Source of the DNA: an uncultured Ectothiorhodospiraceae bacterium | Lineage (GTDB): Bacteria; Pseudomonadota; Gammaproteobacteria; UBA9214 | NCBI GenBank assembly: GCA_947258545.1 | Contig: CAMYJI010000002.1 | Span: 22,584 to 86,583 of the forward strand | DNA: 64,000 nt | Direction of reading: 5' to 3' | Shown here: positions 26,403 to 38,152 of the stretch, piece after piece | How positions within the stretch are numbered: the stretch's first letter is position 1 | How the letters are laid out: the number at the start of each line of letters is the position of its first letter | Notes under the pieces: generated by a model | Told to the model about the DNA's origin: nothing | The model's input: the letters and a program-made list of their open reading frames with translations, nothing else | Database searches by the model: none | Program-made: the position numbers and the translations under genes

Positions 26403-27176
26403 CTACAAAACGTAATCGTAATCCATGATCAGCGGGGCATGATCGGAAAACCGCCGGGTCTTATAGATACGCGTCCCCTGTACCGCATCTTGCAGGCCGG
26501 GGGTGATCACCTGGTAGTCGATACGCCAGCCAACATTCTTGGCCCAGGCCTGACCACGATTTGACCACCAGGTGTACTGGTCAGGATCCTCGTTCACGAC
26601 ACGAAAGGCATCGACATAGCCGGCCGGGCCGAACAAATCGTCCATCCAGGCGCGCTCCTCGGGAAGAAAGCCCGAGTTTTTCTGGTTACCGCGCCAGTTC
26701 TTCAGGTCGATCTCCTTGTGCGCTATGTTCCAGTCACCGCAGAGGATGTACTCGCGCCGCTTGAGGCGTAGCCGGTTCAGGAAGGGCATGAAGCGATCGA
26801 GGAAATCGAACTTGACGGCCTGGCGCTCTTCACTGGATGACCCGGATGGCAAATAGACCGACACCACACTCAAGGGTCCGAAGCGGGCCTCGATGTAACG
26901 CCCCTCGGCATCCATGTCCGGCCAGCCCAGGCCGGTGATTACCTTGTCCGGTTTGCGCTTGCTGTAGATCGCTACCCCACTGTAGCCCTTCTTCTCGGCA
27001 TCGTGGAAACTCACATGCCAGCCACGCGGCCAGAACACCCTGTCTTCCAGCTGGTGCACCTGGGCCTTGGTCTCTTGCAGGCACACGACATCCGCCTGCT
27101 GGCGCACCATCCATTGAAAAAAACCTTTCCTGGCGGCGGCCCGGATACCGTTCACGTTAACCGTGATAATGCGCAT
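26403..27176 (-). CDS. xth: Exodeoxyribonuclease III family protein at the crc locus
   Basis: From ATG 27176 the product has 257 residues (MRIITVNVNGIRAAARKG). It is an exonuclease-endonuclease-phosphatase domain protein. Catalytic positions of active exonuclease III are intact: E35 in LQETK, D148 and N150 in GDWNIAH, D220 in WRIDYQV, and D245-H246 in FSDHAPL. The gene diverges from pyrE by 70 bases, the place held in Pseudomonas by crc, the catabolite repression regulator, whose protein has lost several of these residues. The sequence here resembles Crc closely (KRREYI, DYQVITPGL, MDYDY) but appears enzymatically competent for AP-site and 3' repair. Crc-like regulation cannot be excluded. 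Confidence 0.9.
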   Translation of the reverse strand: MRIITVNVNGIRAAARKGFFQWMVRQQADVVCLQETKAQVHQLEDRVFWPRGWHVSFHDAEKKGYSGVAIYSKRKPDKVITGLGWPDMDAEGRYIEARFGPLSVVSVYLPSGSSSEERQAVKFDFLDRFMPFLNRLRLKRREYILCGDWNIAHKEIDLKNWRGNQKNSGFLPEERAWMDDLFGPAGYVDAFRVVNEDPDQYTWWSNRGQAWAKNVGWRIDYQVITPGLQDAVQGTRIYKTRRFSDHAPLIMDYDYVL

Positions 27177-27246
27177 ATTTTTCCCCGTACTGAATCCGCG
27201 TGTATGATAGCGACCCCGACACGCAGTTTCGACATCCAGCACCCCA

Positions 27247-27888
27247 ATGAAAGACTACCAGCACGAATTCATCGATTTCGCCATTGGCGCCAGCGTGTTG
27301 CGCTTCGGAGACTTCACCCTGAAGTCGGGACGCACCAGCCCCTATTTCTTCAATGCGGGCTTGTTCAATACCGGCGAACACCTGGCGCTCCTGGGACGTT
27401 TCTACGCCCGGGCCATCGTTGACAGCGGCATCGGTTTCGATGTCCTGTTTGGCCCGGCCTATAAAGGCATACCCCTGGCCGCCACGGCCGGGATTGCGCT
27501 GGCGGACCATCATGAGATGAATGTGCCCTGGTGCTTCAACCGCAAGGAGGCCAAGGAGCACGGCGAGGGCGGCAACCTGGTCGGGGCCGGCCTGTCGGGC
27601 AGGGTGCTGGTCATCGACGATGTCATCACCGCCGGTACAGCGATCCGTGAATCCGTGCAAATCATCGAGGCCAGCGGCGCCACGCTTGCCGGTGTTGTGA
27701 TCGCACTCGACCGCCAGGAGCGCGGTCAGGGTGAACGCTCGGCCATCCAGGAGGTGGAAGAGAGCTTCGGCATCCAGGTGATCAGCATCATCAGGCTGGA
27801 GCACCTGCTGGAATACCTGCTGGAGAAATCCGACCGCGGCGACGAGGTCGCGAAGATCCAGGCCTACCGGAAACAGTACGGCGTCTAG
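27247..27888 (+). CDS. pyrE: Orotate phosphoribosyltransferase
   Basis: The 213-residue enzyme transfers phosphoribose from PRPP to orotate. The PRPP-binding motif [17 protein letters not shown], the [12 protein letters not shown] segment and the [13 protein letters not shown] loop are all present. It is separate from the pyr run at 16378-20079. Its TAG stop lies in a CTAG palindrome shared with the stop of the convergent TauE/SafE gene, so both genes end within four bases of each other. Confidence 0.97.
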   Translation: MKDYQHEFIDFAIGASVLRFGDFTLKSGRTSPYFFNAGLFNTGEHLALLGRFYARAIVDSGIGFDVLFGPAYKGIPLAATAGIALADHHEMNVPWCFNRKEAKEHGEGGNLVGAGLSGRVLVIDDVITAGTAIRESVQIIEASGATLAGVVIALDRQERGQGERSAIQEVEESFGIQVISIIRLEHLLEYLLEKSDRGDEVAKIQAYRKQYGV

Positions 27889-28640
27889 CCGACAATCAGC
27901 TTGAGGCCCACCAGCAGGGTGATGATTTCGAAGGCCCGCTTGATCCAGCGGTTGCCTGACTTGATCGCCAGGTGCGCGCCCAGGTAACCGCCCAGCAGGG
28001 AACCCAGCAACAGGGCCGGCAACCAGGCCCAGCGAATCTCGCCCAGAATGCCCAGGGTCAGTGCACCGGCCCCGTTCCAGAACATGCCCACCAGAATCAG
28101 GGTATAGGCTATAGCACGGCGGTAGTCGAGACCGAACCAGCGCACCAGCCACAGGGTCACGAACAGGCCGGTGCCGGAGGTCAGTGAACCGTTAAGCGCA
28201 CCGATGCCGAACAGGACCAGACCCCCGATCAGGATCCCGCGCCGGTCGCGGTTGCGGGGCCTGGCTGCCTGACCCAGCCCCGGATTCAGCCAGGAATAGA
28301 TGCCCAGGCCCGCGGTCAGCAGGCCCAGTGCCACCTCGGCCATTCGTTCCGGCACAGCGAGTATAATATTTGCGCCGACGATGACCCCCGGCAGCCCGAA
28401 GGCCAGGATATACATCACCAGGTGGCGTTCCAGGGCGCCTTCTCTCAAGTGCCGGACCGTGGCGCCGATACCCAAGGCAACACTGGCCACTTTGTGGGTC
28501 GCCAGGGCGACCGCAAACGGCAGGCCGAGGAAGATCAGGACCGGCAGCTGGATCAGGCCTGCGCCGCCCCCGGAAAACGCCGAAAACAGATTGGCGACCA
28601 GGGACACCAGGAACAGGATCCCATGCTCAAGGCCGGTCAC
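27885..28640 (-). CDS. TauE/SafE family membrane permease
   Basis: The 251-residue membrane protein has about eight hydrophobic segments and the two-repeat layout of the TauE/SafE (DUF81) family: [20 protein letters not shown] with the [13 protein letters not shown] stretch in the first half and [21 protein letters not shown] in the second. The family exports or imports sulfite, sulfoacetate or other organosulfonates; the substrate here cannot be told. The start is GTG 28640. It is divergent from the DUF4124 gene. Confidence 0.85.
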   Translation of the reverse strand: MTGLEHGILFLVSLVANLFSAFSGGGAGLIQLPVLIFLGLPFAVALATHKVASVALGIGATVRHLREGALERHLVMYILAFGLPGVIVGANIILAVPERMAEVALGLLTAGLGIYSWLNPGLGQAARPRNRDRRGILIGGLVLFGIGALNGSLTSGTGLFVTLWLVRWFGLDYRRAIAYTLILVGMFWNGAGALTLGILGEIRWAWLPALLLGSLLGGYLGAHLAIKSGNRWIKRAFEIITLLVGLKLIVG

Positions 28641-28726
28641 GACCGGAAATCTGTCCTGACTGAATCGGGTATATACTTCCTGCTCATGGTGCAGCCGAGG
28701 TTTGCTTGAAGAGGAATTGCCAAGAA

Positions 28727-29350
28727 ATGAAATTTACACTCCATAATATCCGCTACCTGGCGTTTTTGCCGGCCTTTTTAATTGCCACGGCCGTATCCGC
28801 GGAACGTACCTTCAGGTGGGTCGATGAGGCAGGCAACGTCCATTACGGCGACCGTGTGCCGCCCCGCCACGTGAACAAGGAACGTCGCGAGATCAACGGA
28901 TCGGGCCGCGTTGTGAAGGTCTACGAGGCCCCCAAGACACCGGAGGAGAAGGCCGAGGCGAAACGCCTTGCCAAACTCGAAGCGGTGGAAAGGGAAAAGG
29001 CCAAAAAGCAGGCGATTCATGACCGCATTCTGCTGGCGACCTATTCCAGCGAAGAGGACATGCTGCTGCTGAGGGATGGCAAGATCGCGAGCGTTGACGC
29101 ACTCATCCAATTAACCAACAGCCGCATTGAGTCCTCCAGGAAACGCTTGCTTATGCTTGAAACAGAAGCCGCCGATTTCGAGCGCAGCGGTAAACCGGTG
29201 CCGAAAATCCTGCAAAGCCAGATCACGACAGCTCGTGCCCAGATAAAGGAAAACGAGGCCTTCGTTATCGCCAAGGAAAAGGAAAAACAGGCCATCACCG
29301 ATCAATTCAGCATCAACATCTCGCGCTACCGCGAGCTCAAAGTACCCTAG
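28727..29350 (+). CDS. DUF4124 domain-containing exported protein with coiled coil
   Basis: From ATG 28727 the product has 207 residues. A signal peptide (cleavage near VSA, residue 25) is followed by a DUF4124 domain with FRWVDEAGNVHYGDRVPP, then a long charged helical segment (about residues 80-205) rich in Lys/Glu that should form a coiled coil. The role is unknown; the domain is common in exported gammaproteobacterial proteins. An in-frame TTG at 28706 is less likely as a start because the signal peptide begins cleanly at MKF. It converges with argB across 15 bases. Confidence 0.82.
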   Translation: MKFTLHNIRYLAFLPAFLIATAVSAERTFRWVDEAGNVHYGDRVPPRHVNKERREINGSGRVVKVYEAPKTPEEKAEAKRLAKLEAVEREKAKKQAIHDRILLATYSSEEDMLLLRDGKIASVDALIQLTNSRIESSRKRLLMLETEAADFERSGKPVPKILQSQITTARAQIKENEAFVIAKEKEKQAITDQFSINISRYRELKVP

Positions 29351-29365
29351 CCCACGGGCGTCGAC

Positions 29366-30280
<915 letters not shown>

Positions 30281-30366
30281 TTAATAGATATCAGTATGCG
30301 CCTGCCGGCGGGTAACCGACTGGGCAAATATTATGCGGCAAACGAAGAAACTTACAACGGCCGCCG

Positions 30367-33060
30367 TCAGAATGGCAATGACAGGCCAGGCTCGACCTGC
30401 AACAGCACACGCCGGAATTCCTCCATGATGCGCGTCAACGCTGCCTGGTTATCCGCCTCGAAACGCAACACCAGCACAGGCGTAGTGTTCGACGCACGCA
30501 CCAGGCCCCAGCCATCCTCGAACTCGGCCCGCAGGCCATCGATGGTGGTGACCTGCGCGCCCTCAAAATGCGCACTGGCCAGCAAGCGTTCGATGAACCC
30601 GGGCGGTTCACCCTCCTGCATGGTGATATTGAGTTCCGGCGTATTGAGGCTGTCAGGCAGGTCGGCGAACACCTCGGTGGCGGGGCGCTCATCCTTGCCC
30701 AGAATCTCGAGCAACCGCGCTGAGGCATACAGGCCGTCATCGAAACCATACCAGCGCTCCTTGAAGAAGATATGGCCGCTCATCTCCCCGGCCAGCAGCG
30801 CACCGGTCTCCTTGATCTTGGCCTTGATGAATGAATGGCCGGTCTTCCACATCAGCGGCTCGCCGCCATGCTGGCGGATTATGCCGTCGAGGAAACGCGA
30901 ACACTTCACGTCATAGATGATCTGACCACCGGGGTTGCGGTCCAGGACGTCTTCGGCAAACAGCATCAGCACCCGGTCCGGCCAGACTATATTACCCTCA
31001 GTGGTAACCACGCCAAGCCGGTCACCGTCACCGTCGAAGGCCAACCCGACATCGGCCTGGGTTCGCTTGACCGTTTCGATCAGGTCCTCGAGGTTCTCGG
31101 GTTTGCTCGGGTCCGGGTGATGGTTCGGGAAGTTGCCGTCGACTTCACAAAACAGTTCGGTGACCTCGCAGCCAATCGCCTTAAGCAGTTGCGGGGCGAC
31201 GGCACCGGCAACGCCATTTCCGCAGTCGATCACCACCCTGAGGGGCCGTTCCAGTTTCACGTCGCTGCCGATGCGCGCGATATAATCGGGGATGATATCC
31301 ATTACATCCACCTTGCCCTCGCCGGATATGAAATTACCGGCCTCGATGCGCTCACGCAGGTGTTGAATTGAATTTCCAGACAGGGTCTCGCCGTCGATCA
31401 TGATCTTCAGGCCGTTGTAGTCCGGGGGATTGTGACTACCGGTGACGATCACTCCGGTCTGGTGGGCATCGAGATAATTGGCGGCGAAGTAAAGTACCGG
31501 CGTGGGGACCACACCGATGTCCAATACATCACAACCGGTGGCGGTCAACCCCGCGATCAGCGCCTGGGAGAGCGCCGGTCCGGACAGCCGTCCGTCACGC
31601 CCGACCACAACGGTATTACGTCCCCGCTGGATGGCCTCACTGCCGATGGCACGGCCAATCTGCTTTACTGCTGAAGGTGTCAGGGTCTGATTCACAACAC
31701 CGCGTATGTCATAGGCACGAAATATTGATGCATCTATACTGGCTTCTGTTTCATCCTCCGATGTAAATTCCAGCGGGCCCTCTTCCACTATCATGCTGTC
31801 CCCGCGCAAGACCTCATAGTCGGGTGACATCTCAAGCAGGCCGATATGCTGACCGGTCCCAGCGGCCGCAGCCTCCTCGAACTCCTCCTCGACCTCGACC
31901 TCAACCTCGTCCTCGACCTCGACCTCGTTCACGGCAGCCGCTGCCTCTGGCTGATGCCGCTCGTAGTGCTTTTGCTCATCCTGGGCCTTGGAAATACCGA
32001 TAATGCGCGTGATGAACTCCATCGTTTCCTGCATCTCGTTAAGGCCACAGGGGTATTCAGGCCGGAGCTGTCCGTCGCGAACATCCTTGGCCAGGTTGAC
32101 CAGGTTGATCTGGTCCTGGTTCAACGCCCCCGACAGCCGCCTGAACAACATCAGCGTTATCGCGGCCATGACTGCAGCCATCACCAGGAAAGCAACAATC
32201 ACCCACAGGCTGATCCTGGTCAGAAAGGCGGCGCTGCTCTCCGTCGGCCAGTAGGCGACCTGCCAGAGGCTGCCCTTGACAGGGTTGATGGCAACCGGCT
32301 CCCCGTCCCTGAATTCGACGTCCCCGTTACGGCTGATCGTTGCCGGCGCACCCTTGGCACCCGTCTGCTGCAATTCCACGTAGCCGTTCAGCGGATGCTC
32401 ACTGCCCAGGATCCCGGCAAGCACCTCGCCTGAAAGCGACAGCATGACCAGACCGACCACCGCGTCACCGAACGGGTCCGTGACCCGCCGGACGATATTG
32501 ATATGCCGATTGTGCGTATTGAACAGATGGACCTCGGCCAGCGGTGGCTGTTCACGATCCTCAGCCTCACGCATCTGGGCCAGCGCCGCATAACTCAGGG
32601 GCGGCGTCGCATCCGGATTAACCTGATCGATCCCGGGAGGCAGCAATTGCACATTGATGGCCGCCGGAAACAGGGTGGTGAGCATCGCTCCCCGCTTCCT
32701 GAGGGCCGCTTCATCCCCGGCCATCAACATCCTGGCGATAGCCGGGTCCCTGGCCAGGCGGTCGATGCTGGAACTGTAGATGTCCACCAGAGTCACGACC
32801 TGCGCCGCAAACTGCTCGGTCAACCTTCTGCTGTCCTGGTCGATGGTCCGCGAGATATACATGGCCGAGAACTGAAAAATGAACACGGTGAGCACCGCCA
32901 GCACCACCACGGCGGCGATCATGATCTGCAGCTTGACGGTGGACAGGCTGGCGCGTCGTATCTTGATGGCCGGTTTCGCCGCTGCGGACCCGGCCTCGGG
33001 CAATGGCGCATCGCCCTTGGCCTGCCTGGATTTGAATAAACTGGATGGTGTCAGTTTCAT
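30367..33060 (-). CDS. algC: Phosphomannomutase/phosphoglucomutase with N-terminal membrane sensor-like domain (AlgC fusion)
   Basis: The 897-residue protein has two parts. Residues 1-330 hold a membrane helix (about 45-68), an extracytoplasmic region and a second helix (about 280-305), a layout typical of a periplasmic sensor. A linker at about 385-410 is almost all Glu, Val and Asp. From about residue 440 there is a full alpha-D-phosphohexomutase: active-site serine in TGSHNP (near 543), metal loop DGDGDR (near 678), sugar loop GEMSGH (near 757) and phosphate loop RASNTTP (near 855). The enzyme makes mannose-1-P or glucose-1-P for exopolysaccharide and LPS. Comparable long AlgC forms exist in gammaproteobacteria; what the N-terminal part senses is unknown. 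Confidence 0.92.
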   Translation of the reverse strand: MKLTPSSLFKSRQAKGDAPLPEAGSAAAKPAIKIRRASLSTVKLQIMIAAVVVLAVLTVFIFQFSAMYISRTIDQDSRRLTEQFAAQVVTLVDIYSSSIDRLARDPAIARMLMAGDEAALRKRGAMLTTLFPAAINVQLLPPGIDQVNPDATPPLSYAALAQMREAEDREQPPLAEVHLFNTHNRHINIVRRVTDPFGDAVVGLVMLSLSGEVLAGILGSEHPLNGYVELQQTGAKGAPATISRNGDVEFRDGEPVAINPVKGSLWQVAYWPTESSAAFLTRISLWVIVAFLVMAAVMAAITLMLFRRLSGALNQDQINLVNLAKDVRDGQLRPEYPCGLNEMQETMEFITRIIGISKAQDEQKHYERHQPEAAAAVNEVEVEDEVEVEVEEEFEEAAAAGTGQHIGLLEMSPDYEVLRGDSMIVEEGPLEFTSEDETEASIDASIFRAYDIRGVVNQTLTPSAVKQIGRAIGSEAIQRGRNTVVVGRDGRLSGPALSQALIAGLTATGCDVLDIGVVPTPVLYFAANYLDAHQTGVIVTGSHNPPDYNGLKIMIDGETLSGNSIQHLRERIEAGNFISGEGKVDVMDIIPDYIARIGSDVKLERPLRVVIDCGNGVAGAVAPQLLKAIGCEVTELFCEVDGNFPNHHPDPSKPENLEDLIETVKRTQADVGLAFDGDGDRLGVVTTEGNIVWPDRVLMLFAEDVLDRNPGGQIIYDVKCSRFLDGIIRQHGGEPLMWKTGHSFIKAKIKETGALLAGEMSGHIFFKERWYGFDDGLYASARLLEILGKDERPATEVFADLPDSLNTPELNITMQEGEPPGFIERLLASAHFEGAQVTTIDGLRAEFEDGWGLVRASNTTPVLVLRFEADNQAALTRIMEEFRRVLLQVEPGLSLPF

Positions 33061-33081
33061 GGTGGTTTCCGAATAACCCTA

Positions 33082-33098
33082 GGTTGTTATCGACAACC
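33082..33098. repeat. Perfect inverted repeat upstream of the AlgC-fusion gene
   Basis: GGTTGT, TATCG, ACAACC forms a 6-base perfect inverted repeat in the 57-base gap between dut and the algC-fusion start, about 25 bases before the ATG. The position would suit an operator or a leader hairpin. Nothing else in the gap is distinctive. Confidence 0.35.
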
Positions 33099-33117
33099 CG
33101 ACCCGATTAATTAGCGA

Positions 33118-33573
33118 TCAATGCCGCCCGGTATGGCCAAACCCACCCTCTCCACGCTCCGTGATCGTGAATTCCTTGACCACCTCGAAATCGGCATGCA
33201 CCACGGGCACGATCACCATCTGGGCAATGCGCTCGCCGGGTTGCACCGTAAACGATTCCTTGCCACGGTTCCAGCAGGAAACGAACACCTGCCCCTGGTA
33301 ATCCGAGTCGATAAGGCCCACCAGGTTGCCCAGTACGATCCCGTGCTTGTGCCCAAGCCCGGAACGCGGCAACAACATGGCCGCCAGCCCGGCCTCTTCG
33401 ATATGGATGGCCATGCCGGTCGGGATCAACTCGGTGTCGCCGGGCGCTATCTCCAGGGGCGCCTCCACACATGCGCGCATGTCCATGCCGGCCGCACCGT
33501 CGGTGGCATAGTGCGGCATCGGGAATTCATTGCCCAGTCGCGGGTCCAGTATCTTAAGCTGAATCTTTTGCAT
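33118..33573 (-). CDS. dut: Deoxyuridine 5'-triphosphate nucleotidohydrolase
   Basis: The 151-residue trimeric dUTPase hydrolyses dUTP to dUMP. The five family motifs are visible, including [31 protein letters not shown] and the C-terminal Gly-rich [12 protein letters not shown]. The start overlaps the coaBC end by 20 bases on the same strand, the classic coaBC-dut order. Confidence 0.97.
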   Translation of the reverse strand: MQKIQLKILDPRLGNEFPMPHYATDGAAGMDMRACVEAPLEIAPGDTELIPTGMAIHIEEAGLAAMLLPRSGLGHKHGIVLGNLVGLIDSDYQGQVFVSCWNRGKESFTVQPGERIAQMVIVPVVHADFEVVKEFTITERGEGGFGHTGRH

Positions 33574-34795
33574 GCAGTTTTATCACCGAGTCCGTGTTGT
33601 ATTTAGCCTGGTAGCGTTCCGCGAGCAGCGCCACCAGTTGTCGTGCCAGGCGGGTCTTGCGGGTCCGTCCGAGTTGTCGCTCACCCCCGTCCCAAAAGAC
33701 CTGCAGGGCATTGTCATCCACCTCGAAGCCCTGGCCGGGACCAACGACATTGGCGGCGATCATGTCCAGCGACTTGGCGCGCAGCTTGTTGCGTGCGTTT
33801 GCCTCCAGCGAATCGGTCTCGGCGGCAAAGCCCAGCGTAAACGGCGGCTCCGGTAATGCAGCGACGGTGGCCAGAATATCGGGATTGGATTCCAGCGCCA
33901 GGGTCATCCCGGCAGTGGATTTCTTGATCTTTTGTCCGGCCACGCTCTGCGGCCGGTAATCCGTAACAGCGGCGGCCGCGATAAAGATATCCGTGTCCGC
34001 GATATGCTCCATCACGGCGGCATGCATCTGTTCCGCCGTCTCCACCTGGATGCCATTCACCTGCTCCGGCAGCGCCAGCGCGACCGGCCCGGTGACCAGT
34101 GTGACCCGTGCCCCTGCCTCGGCGGCCGCACGGGCAACGGCATAGCCCATCTTGCCCGAGCTACGGTTGCTGATATAGCGCACCGGGTCGATGGCCTCGC
34201 GCGTCGGCCCGGCGCTCACCAGCACCCGGCGACCGGCCAGGGCACCCCCCTGGAATAGCCCGTCCAGCTGGCGGGCCAGCTCCTCGGGCTCGAGCATCCG
34301 TCCCGGCCCGGTCTCTCCGCAGGCCTGGCTGCCCGTGGCGGGGCCCAGCACGTGCACCCGGCGCGCGCGCAAGGTCTCCAGATTGTCCTGTGTGGCCGGC
34401 TGCTGCCACATGGCACGGTTCATCGCCGGCGCCACGGCCAGCGATGCCTCACATGCCAGGCACACCGCCGCCAGCAGATCATCGGCGCGGCCCTGTACCA
34501 GCCGGGCAATGAAGTCTGCCGTGGCCGGCGCCACCAGCAGTACATCGGCCCAGCGGGCCAGTTCAATATGCCCCATGGCCGCCTCGGCCCGTGGATCCAG
34601 CAGGTCGCTGTGCACCGGCTGACCTGACAACGCCTGCAGGGTGAGTGGGGTGATGAACTCACGGGCAGCGGCCGTCATCACCACACGCACCTCGGCGCCC
34701 TGCTCGCGCAGGCGCCTGACCAGCTCGGCACTCTTGTAGGCGGCGATCCCGCCGGTGACACCCAGCAGGATGTGTTTACCGGATAACGTATTCAT
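33554..34795 (-). CDS. coaBC: Bifunctional phosphopantothenoylcysteine decarboxylase / phosphopantothenate-cysteine ligase
   Basis: From ATG 34795 the product has 413 residues; the reading frame is open further upstream to 34888 but without family support. The N-terminal FMN-dependent decarboxylase half has [19 protein letters not shown] and [15 protein letters not shown]; the C-terminal ligase half has [27 protein letters not shown]. It makes 4'-phosphopantetheine for coenzyme A; coaD, the next step, is at 58627-59103. It diverges from radC over a repeat-bearing gap. Confidence 0.97.
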   Translation of the reverse strand: MNTLSGKHILLGVTGGIAAYKSAELVRRLREQGAEVRVVMTAAAREFITPLTLQALSGQPVHSDLLDPRAEAAMGHIELARWADVLLVAPATADFIARLVQGRADDLLAAVCLACEASLAVAPAMNRAMWQQPATQDNLETLRARRVHVLGPATGSQACGETGPGRMLEPEELARQLDGLFQGGALAGRRVLVSAGPTREAIDPVRYISNRSSGKMGYAVARAAAEAGARVTLVTGPVALALPEQVNGIQVETAEQMHAAVMEHIADTDIFIAAAAVTDYRPQSVAGQKIKKSTAGMTLALESNPDILATVAALPEPPFTLGFAAETDSLEANARNKLRAKSLDMIAANVVGPGQGFEVDDNALQVFWDGGERQLGRTRKTRLARQLVALLAERYQAKYNTDSVIKLHAKDSA

Positions 34796-34880
34796 TAGAC
34801 AGCAGTTTAACAGAAGACCCCAAGCTGCGGACATGGCCCGGCGGCCGCAGATTGCGGATTGTTCCCACTGTGTAGGCGTG

Positions 34881-35011
34881 GAGCACACAGAGTAATGCGA
34901 TAACTGCCCATGGGAAATTCCTACAGCAGAAAGGGGCTTTTCCGTGTTTATCTGTGTGCTGCCATTGCACTAAGCTTTTTTCCTGCGTCCTCCGTGTCTC
35001 TGCAGTTAGTC
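34881..35011. repeat. MITE-like dispersed element, copy 1 (coaBC-radC gap)
   Basis: The 263-base gap before radC holds ACACAGAGTAA (34885-34895) and, about 90 bases on, CTGCGTCCTCCG (34983-34994) followed by GTGTCTCTGCAG. Both words recur exactly, in the same order and orientation, in the element at 42787-42982, so these are two copies of one family. The right end read on the other strand gives CTGCAGAGACACGGAGGACGCAG, related to a repeat type common in many bacterial genomes. There is no coding capacity. Confidence 0.6.
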
Positions 35012-35058
35012 GTTCACATTCAGGTCCAGCCGGGCGCGTTTATGGTAGGGAGACCATC

Positions 35059-35736
35059 ATGCACAGCATCCGCGACTGGCCGGCCACTGAACGGCCGCGT
35101 GAAAGGCTCCTCGCCCACGGCCCGGCCGTCCTGTCCGATGCCGAGTTGCTTGCCGTTTTCCTGCGCACCGGCGTCAACGGAAAAACCGCCGTCGATCTGG
35201 CCCGGGAGTTATTGCAGGCCTTCGGGGGGCTGCGTCCCCTGCTGGAAGCGGACCGGCGCCGCTTCTGCGGCATGCACGGGCTGGGCATCGCCACCTATGC
35301 CCAGTTGCAGGCGGTGCTGGAGTTGGCGCGCCGCCACATGCAGGCGCAGCTACAGCGCGAGGACGTCCTGGAGAATCCCGGCATGACGCGTCGCTACCTC
35401 AGCAGCCGCCTGCGCCACTACCGCCACGAGGTCTTCGCCTGCCTGTTCCTGGACAACCGCCACCGGGTGATCGCCTTTGAAGAACTCTTCCGTGGCACCA
35501 TCGATGGCGCCAGCGTACACCCGCGCGAGGTGGTCCGGCAGGCCCTGCAACACAATGCCGCCGCGGTGATCCTCGCCCACAATCACCCCTCCGGCGTGGC
35601 CGAACCCAGCCGCGCCGACATCCAGCTCACCCGCCGCCTGGTCGATGCCCTGGCACTGGTGGACATCCGGGTACTCGACCACCTGGTCATCGGTGACGCA
35701 GAAAGCGTGTCACTGGCAGAGCGCGGGCAGATATAG
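35059..35736 (+). CDS. radC: RadC family JAB-domain protein
   Basis: From ATG 35059 the product has 225 residues ([18 protein letters not shown]), the normal RadC start; the frame is open upstream to 34954. An N-terminal helix-hairpin-helix-like part is followed by an MPN/JAB domain with the metal motif [18 protein letters not shown]. The biochemical role is unsettled despite the historical link to DNA repair. It is next to coaBC, as usual, and its stop is seven bases from the convergent sucrose synthase stop. Confidence 0.94.
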   Translation: MHSIRDWPATERPRERLLAHGPAVLSDAELLAVFLRTGVNGKTAVDLARELLQAFGGLRPLLEADRRRFCGMHGLGIATYAQLQAVLELARRHMQAQLQREDVLENPGMTRRYLSSRLRHYRHEVFACLFLDNRHRVIAFEELFRGTIDGASVHPREVVRQALQHNAAAVILAHNHPSGVAEPSRADIQLTRRLVDALALVDIRVLDHLVIGDAESVSLAERGQI

Positions 35737-35743
35737 CCCGCTG

Positions 35744-38152
35744 TCAGTGCCGCATGGCATTGGCCAGCGGACGGAACTGCAGGGTGTAGAACATTTCCAG
35801 GTAGCGCTGCGTCTCGGCCCGCTCCAGGTCGGTTACATAACGCCAGAAACCGTACACCCGGGACAGGGTCATCAGGCGTTCAGCATACCCTTTCCAGGTA
35901 TAGCGCTCGTTAACCCGCTGCAGGGCGCCCTGCGAAATACGCCGCCACTCCTCAGAGTCCCGCCGGCAGCGCGCGAAAAAATCCGCCATTTGCTGCGCCG
36001 CGGCACTGCCATGATTGGGATCAATATGAAAACCGGATACGCCGTCCTCGATAATCTCCTGGGGGCCACCGAAACAGGTCGCAAATGTTGGCAGTCCGGT
36101 ACCCATGGCCTCGATGACTGTAAGCCCGAACGCCTCGAACAGTGCCGGCTGGACAAAGGCACCGCCATGGTCGGCGATAACGCGATACAACTCGCCGGCA
36201 AAGGCCTTCTCCAGGTACATGCCCAACCACCTGACCTGGCCATCCAGCTCATACTCATCCATCAGTCGGTGCATGTACTGAATCTGTTCGTACTCCTCTG
36301 CACTGGCGGCCTGGGCCGGGTCGATATGCCCGGCGACCACCAGCAGATTTGCCTCGGCGCGTAAATCGGGGCACTCCGCATACCATTTCACCAGGCCGGT
36401 AATATTCTTGATATGGTCCATGCGCGCCATGGTGAACAGGATGGGCCTGTCACGGTGCTCCACTACACCACGGATATCCGGTCGGGTCTGGCGACCAAAC
36501 AGCAGTTCCTCAAATTCCTCATGCAGGTGGCTTGATCGCCGCTCGGTACCGGTCGCGGGAAAATAGATTTCCGGGTCTGCCCCCGGCGAGACGATATTGA
36601 ATTTCGGATCGAAGACATCGATGCCGTGCACCACCCGGTACAGCCCCGGCATGGTATAGGCAGCATGTGCCTCATACTGCCCCACACTGCCCTCCGTTCC
36701 CGCGATTTCCTGGTAGGTAGAGGTGATAATGAAATCCGCCTTGTTCATCGCTATCAGGTCAGCGGTGAACTGGCAGGAAAAGTGATACTGCTCTTCATTG
36801 TCCTTCCAGTAGAGGTCGGAATACAGGTATTTGGTTTTTTCCAGGGCGTGCGCGATATTGCACTGCGTCACCCCAAGCCGTTGCGACATGATCGACGCCA
36901 CCAGGTTGCCGTCCGAGTAGTTGCCGATAATAAGATCCGGGCGTCCCCCGAGTTCGGCCAGCACCCCGCGTTCGGCATCGAGACTGAAGCGTTCCAGGTA
37001 CGGCCAGACCTCGAACCTGGATATCCAGTGTGGCAGTACCTTGCCAGCGGCATTCAGGAAGGGGACGCGCAGGATTCGGGCATTGCGCGTCCCGGTGATC
37101 AGCTCCATGCGCTGGTCACAGGAAGTCCCCTCGGCCATGGGGATGAGACGCGTCACCACCAGGATCTGCGGTTCGATATCGAGGCCCTGGTCCGCGAGGC
37201 GGTGGCGCATTTCCTGCTCCAGGGCGCGCACCTGGTCAAGAATATAGACCACCTGCCCACCGGTATCCGGACGCCCCAGTACATCGGACTGACCAAACCA
37301 GCCGTGCGGCGACAGGATGGCTATGGAAAAGATCATCGGGATGCGCGCCAGGAACTTCTCCAGGTTGTCTGGCGACGGCGCCTCGAGGATATCGAGCAAC
37401 AGTTGCATGGTTTCACGCATACGCGCCGTGTCCCGCCCCCAGCCGGGCTCGAATCCCATGGTCCGCAGCTCGCTGCACACCTCGCCCCAGCCTGCGGTGT
37501 GATCCACACCCGCCAGGTAATCATCTGCAGCACGCAGTGTGCTGCGCAGCCCCCGCACGTCCCTGACGGTCTGGTTCAGCATCAGTTGCTGTTCCCGGTA
37601 ACTGTGCACCCTGAGGAAGTCCAGTAGCCGTTTGTCTCCCTTACCCAGGTCTTCGAACAGGCGGCTGGACAGGCGACGGTTCAGAAACTCAACCCCGCGG
37701 CCGATGGAGCGTGCCTCGTGCATCTTCGGGAACTCGCGTGCAAACGGCTCCAGGTCGATCTCCAGCTCCCAACTCCAGGGATCCTGCCCCCCGTTTATCA
37801 GGTTTTCTTTGAAATACAGGAACTTGCTAACAGTGATGCGTTCAATGCTCATGGTATCCAGGTGCACCCGTAGATATTCCCAGCGGCCAACGCGCACCCG
37901 CAGTGCCAGGTAGATCCAGACATCATCGACCGCCGCTTCCTGCACCCGGCCGAGTAATTTTTCCAGCGGGGTATCGTGGAGGCTGTCCCCGCCCGGCTGC
38001 GCACACAAATCGACCAGCGCATCCTCCACATCACTGCGCAGAAGTAATGCCCGTTTCATTTCCAGCAGGTAATGCCACACCCGGTGAGCCTGTTTGCGCT
38101 CCTGCTGCATGTAGCCGGCAAGCGCTTCGAAAAAGGCATCATCCAGTGTCAT
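35744..38152 (-). CDS. sus: Sucrose synthase
   Basis: The 802-residue GT4 enzyme is very close to plant-type sucrose synthases in length. It reversibly converts sucrose and UDP to UDP-glucose and fructose. The N-terminal regulatory part spans about residues 1-270; the GT-B part begins at [18 protein letters not shown] (near 285) and holds the nucleotide-sugar motif [16 protein letters not shown] (near 672). It is the last gene of the sucrose operon, overlapping the fructokinase gene by four bases. Together with the kinase it should recover carbon from the sucrose made by sps and spp. Confidence 0.95.
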   Translation of the reverse strand: MTLDDAFFEALAGYMQQERKQAHRVWHYLLEMKRALLLRSDVEDALVDLCAQPGGDSLHDTPLEKLLGRVQEAAVDDVWIYLALRVRVGRWEYLRVHLDTMSIERITVSKFLYFKENLINGGQDPWSWELEIDLEPFAREFPKMHEARSIGRGVEFLNRRLSSRLFEDLGKGDKRLLDFLRVHSYREQQLMLNQTVRDVRGLRSTLRAADDYLAGVDHTAGWGEVCSELRTMGFEPGWGRDTARMRETMQLLLDILEAPSPDNLEKFLARIPMIFSIAILSPHGWFGQSDVLGRPDTGGQVVYILDQVRALEQEMRHRLADQGLDIEPQILVVTRLIPMAEGTSCDQRMELITGTRNARILRVPFLNAAGKVLPHWISRFEVWPYLERFSLDAERGVLAELGGRPDLIIGNYSDGNLVASIMSQRLGVTQCNIAHALEKTKYLYSDLYWKDNEEQYHFSCQFTADLIAMNKADFIITSTYQEIAGTEGSVGQYEAHAAYTMPGLYRVVHGIDVFDPKFNIVSPGADPEIYFPATGTERRSSHLHEEFEELLFGRQTRPDIRGVVEHRDRPILFTMARMDHIKNITGLVKWYAECPDLRAEANLLVVAGHIDPAQAASAEEYEQIQYMHRLMDEYELDGQVRWLGMYLEKAFAGELYRVIADHGGAFVQPALFEAFGLTVIEAMGTGLPTFATCFGGPQEIIEDGVSGFHIDPNHGSAAAQQMADFFARCRRDSEEWRRISQGALQRVNERYTWKGYAERLMTLSRVYGFWRYVTDLERAETQRYLEMFYTLQFRPLANAMRH

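Noticed and set aside
36626..37627. 333-residue plus-strand frame over sucrose synthase
   Set aside because: It is a shadow of a complete, recognised enzyme gene.
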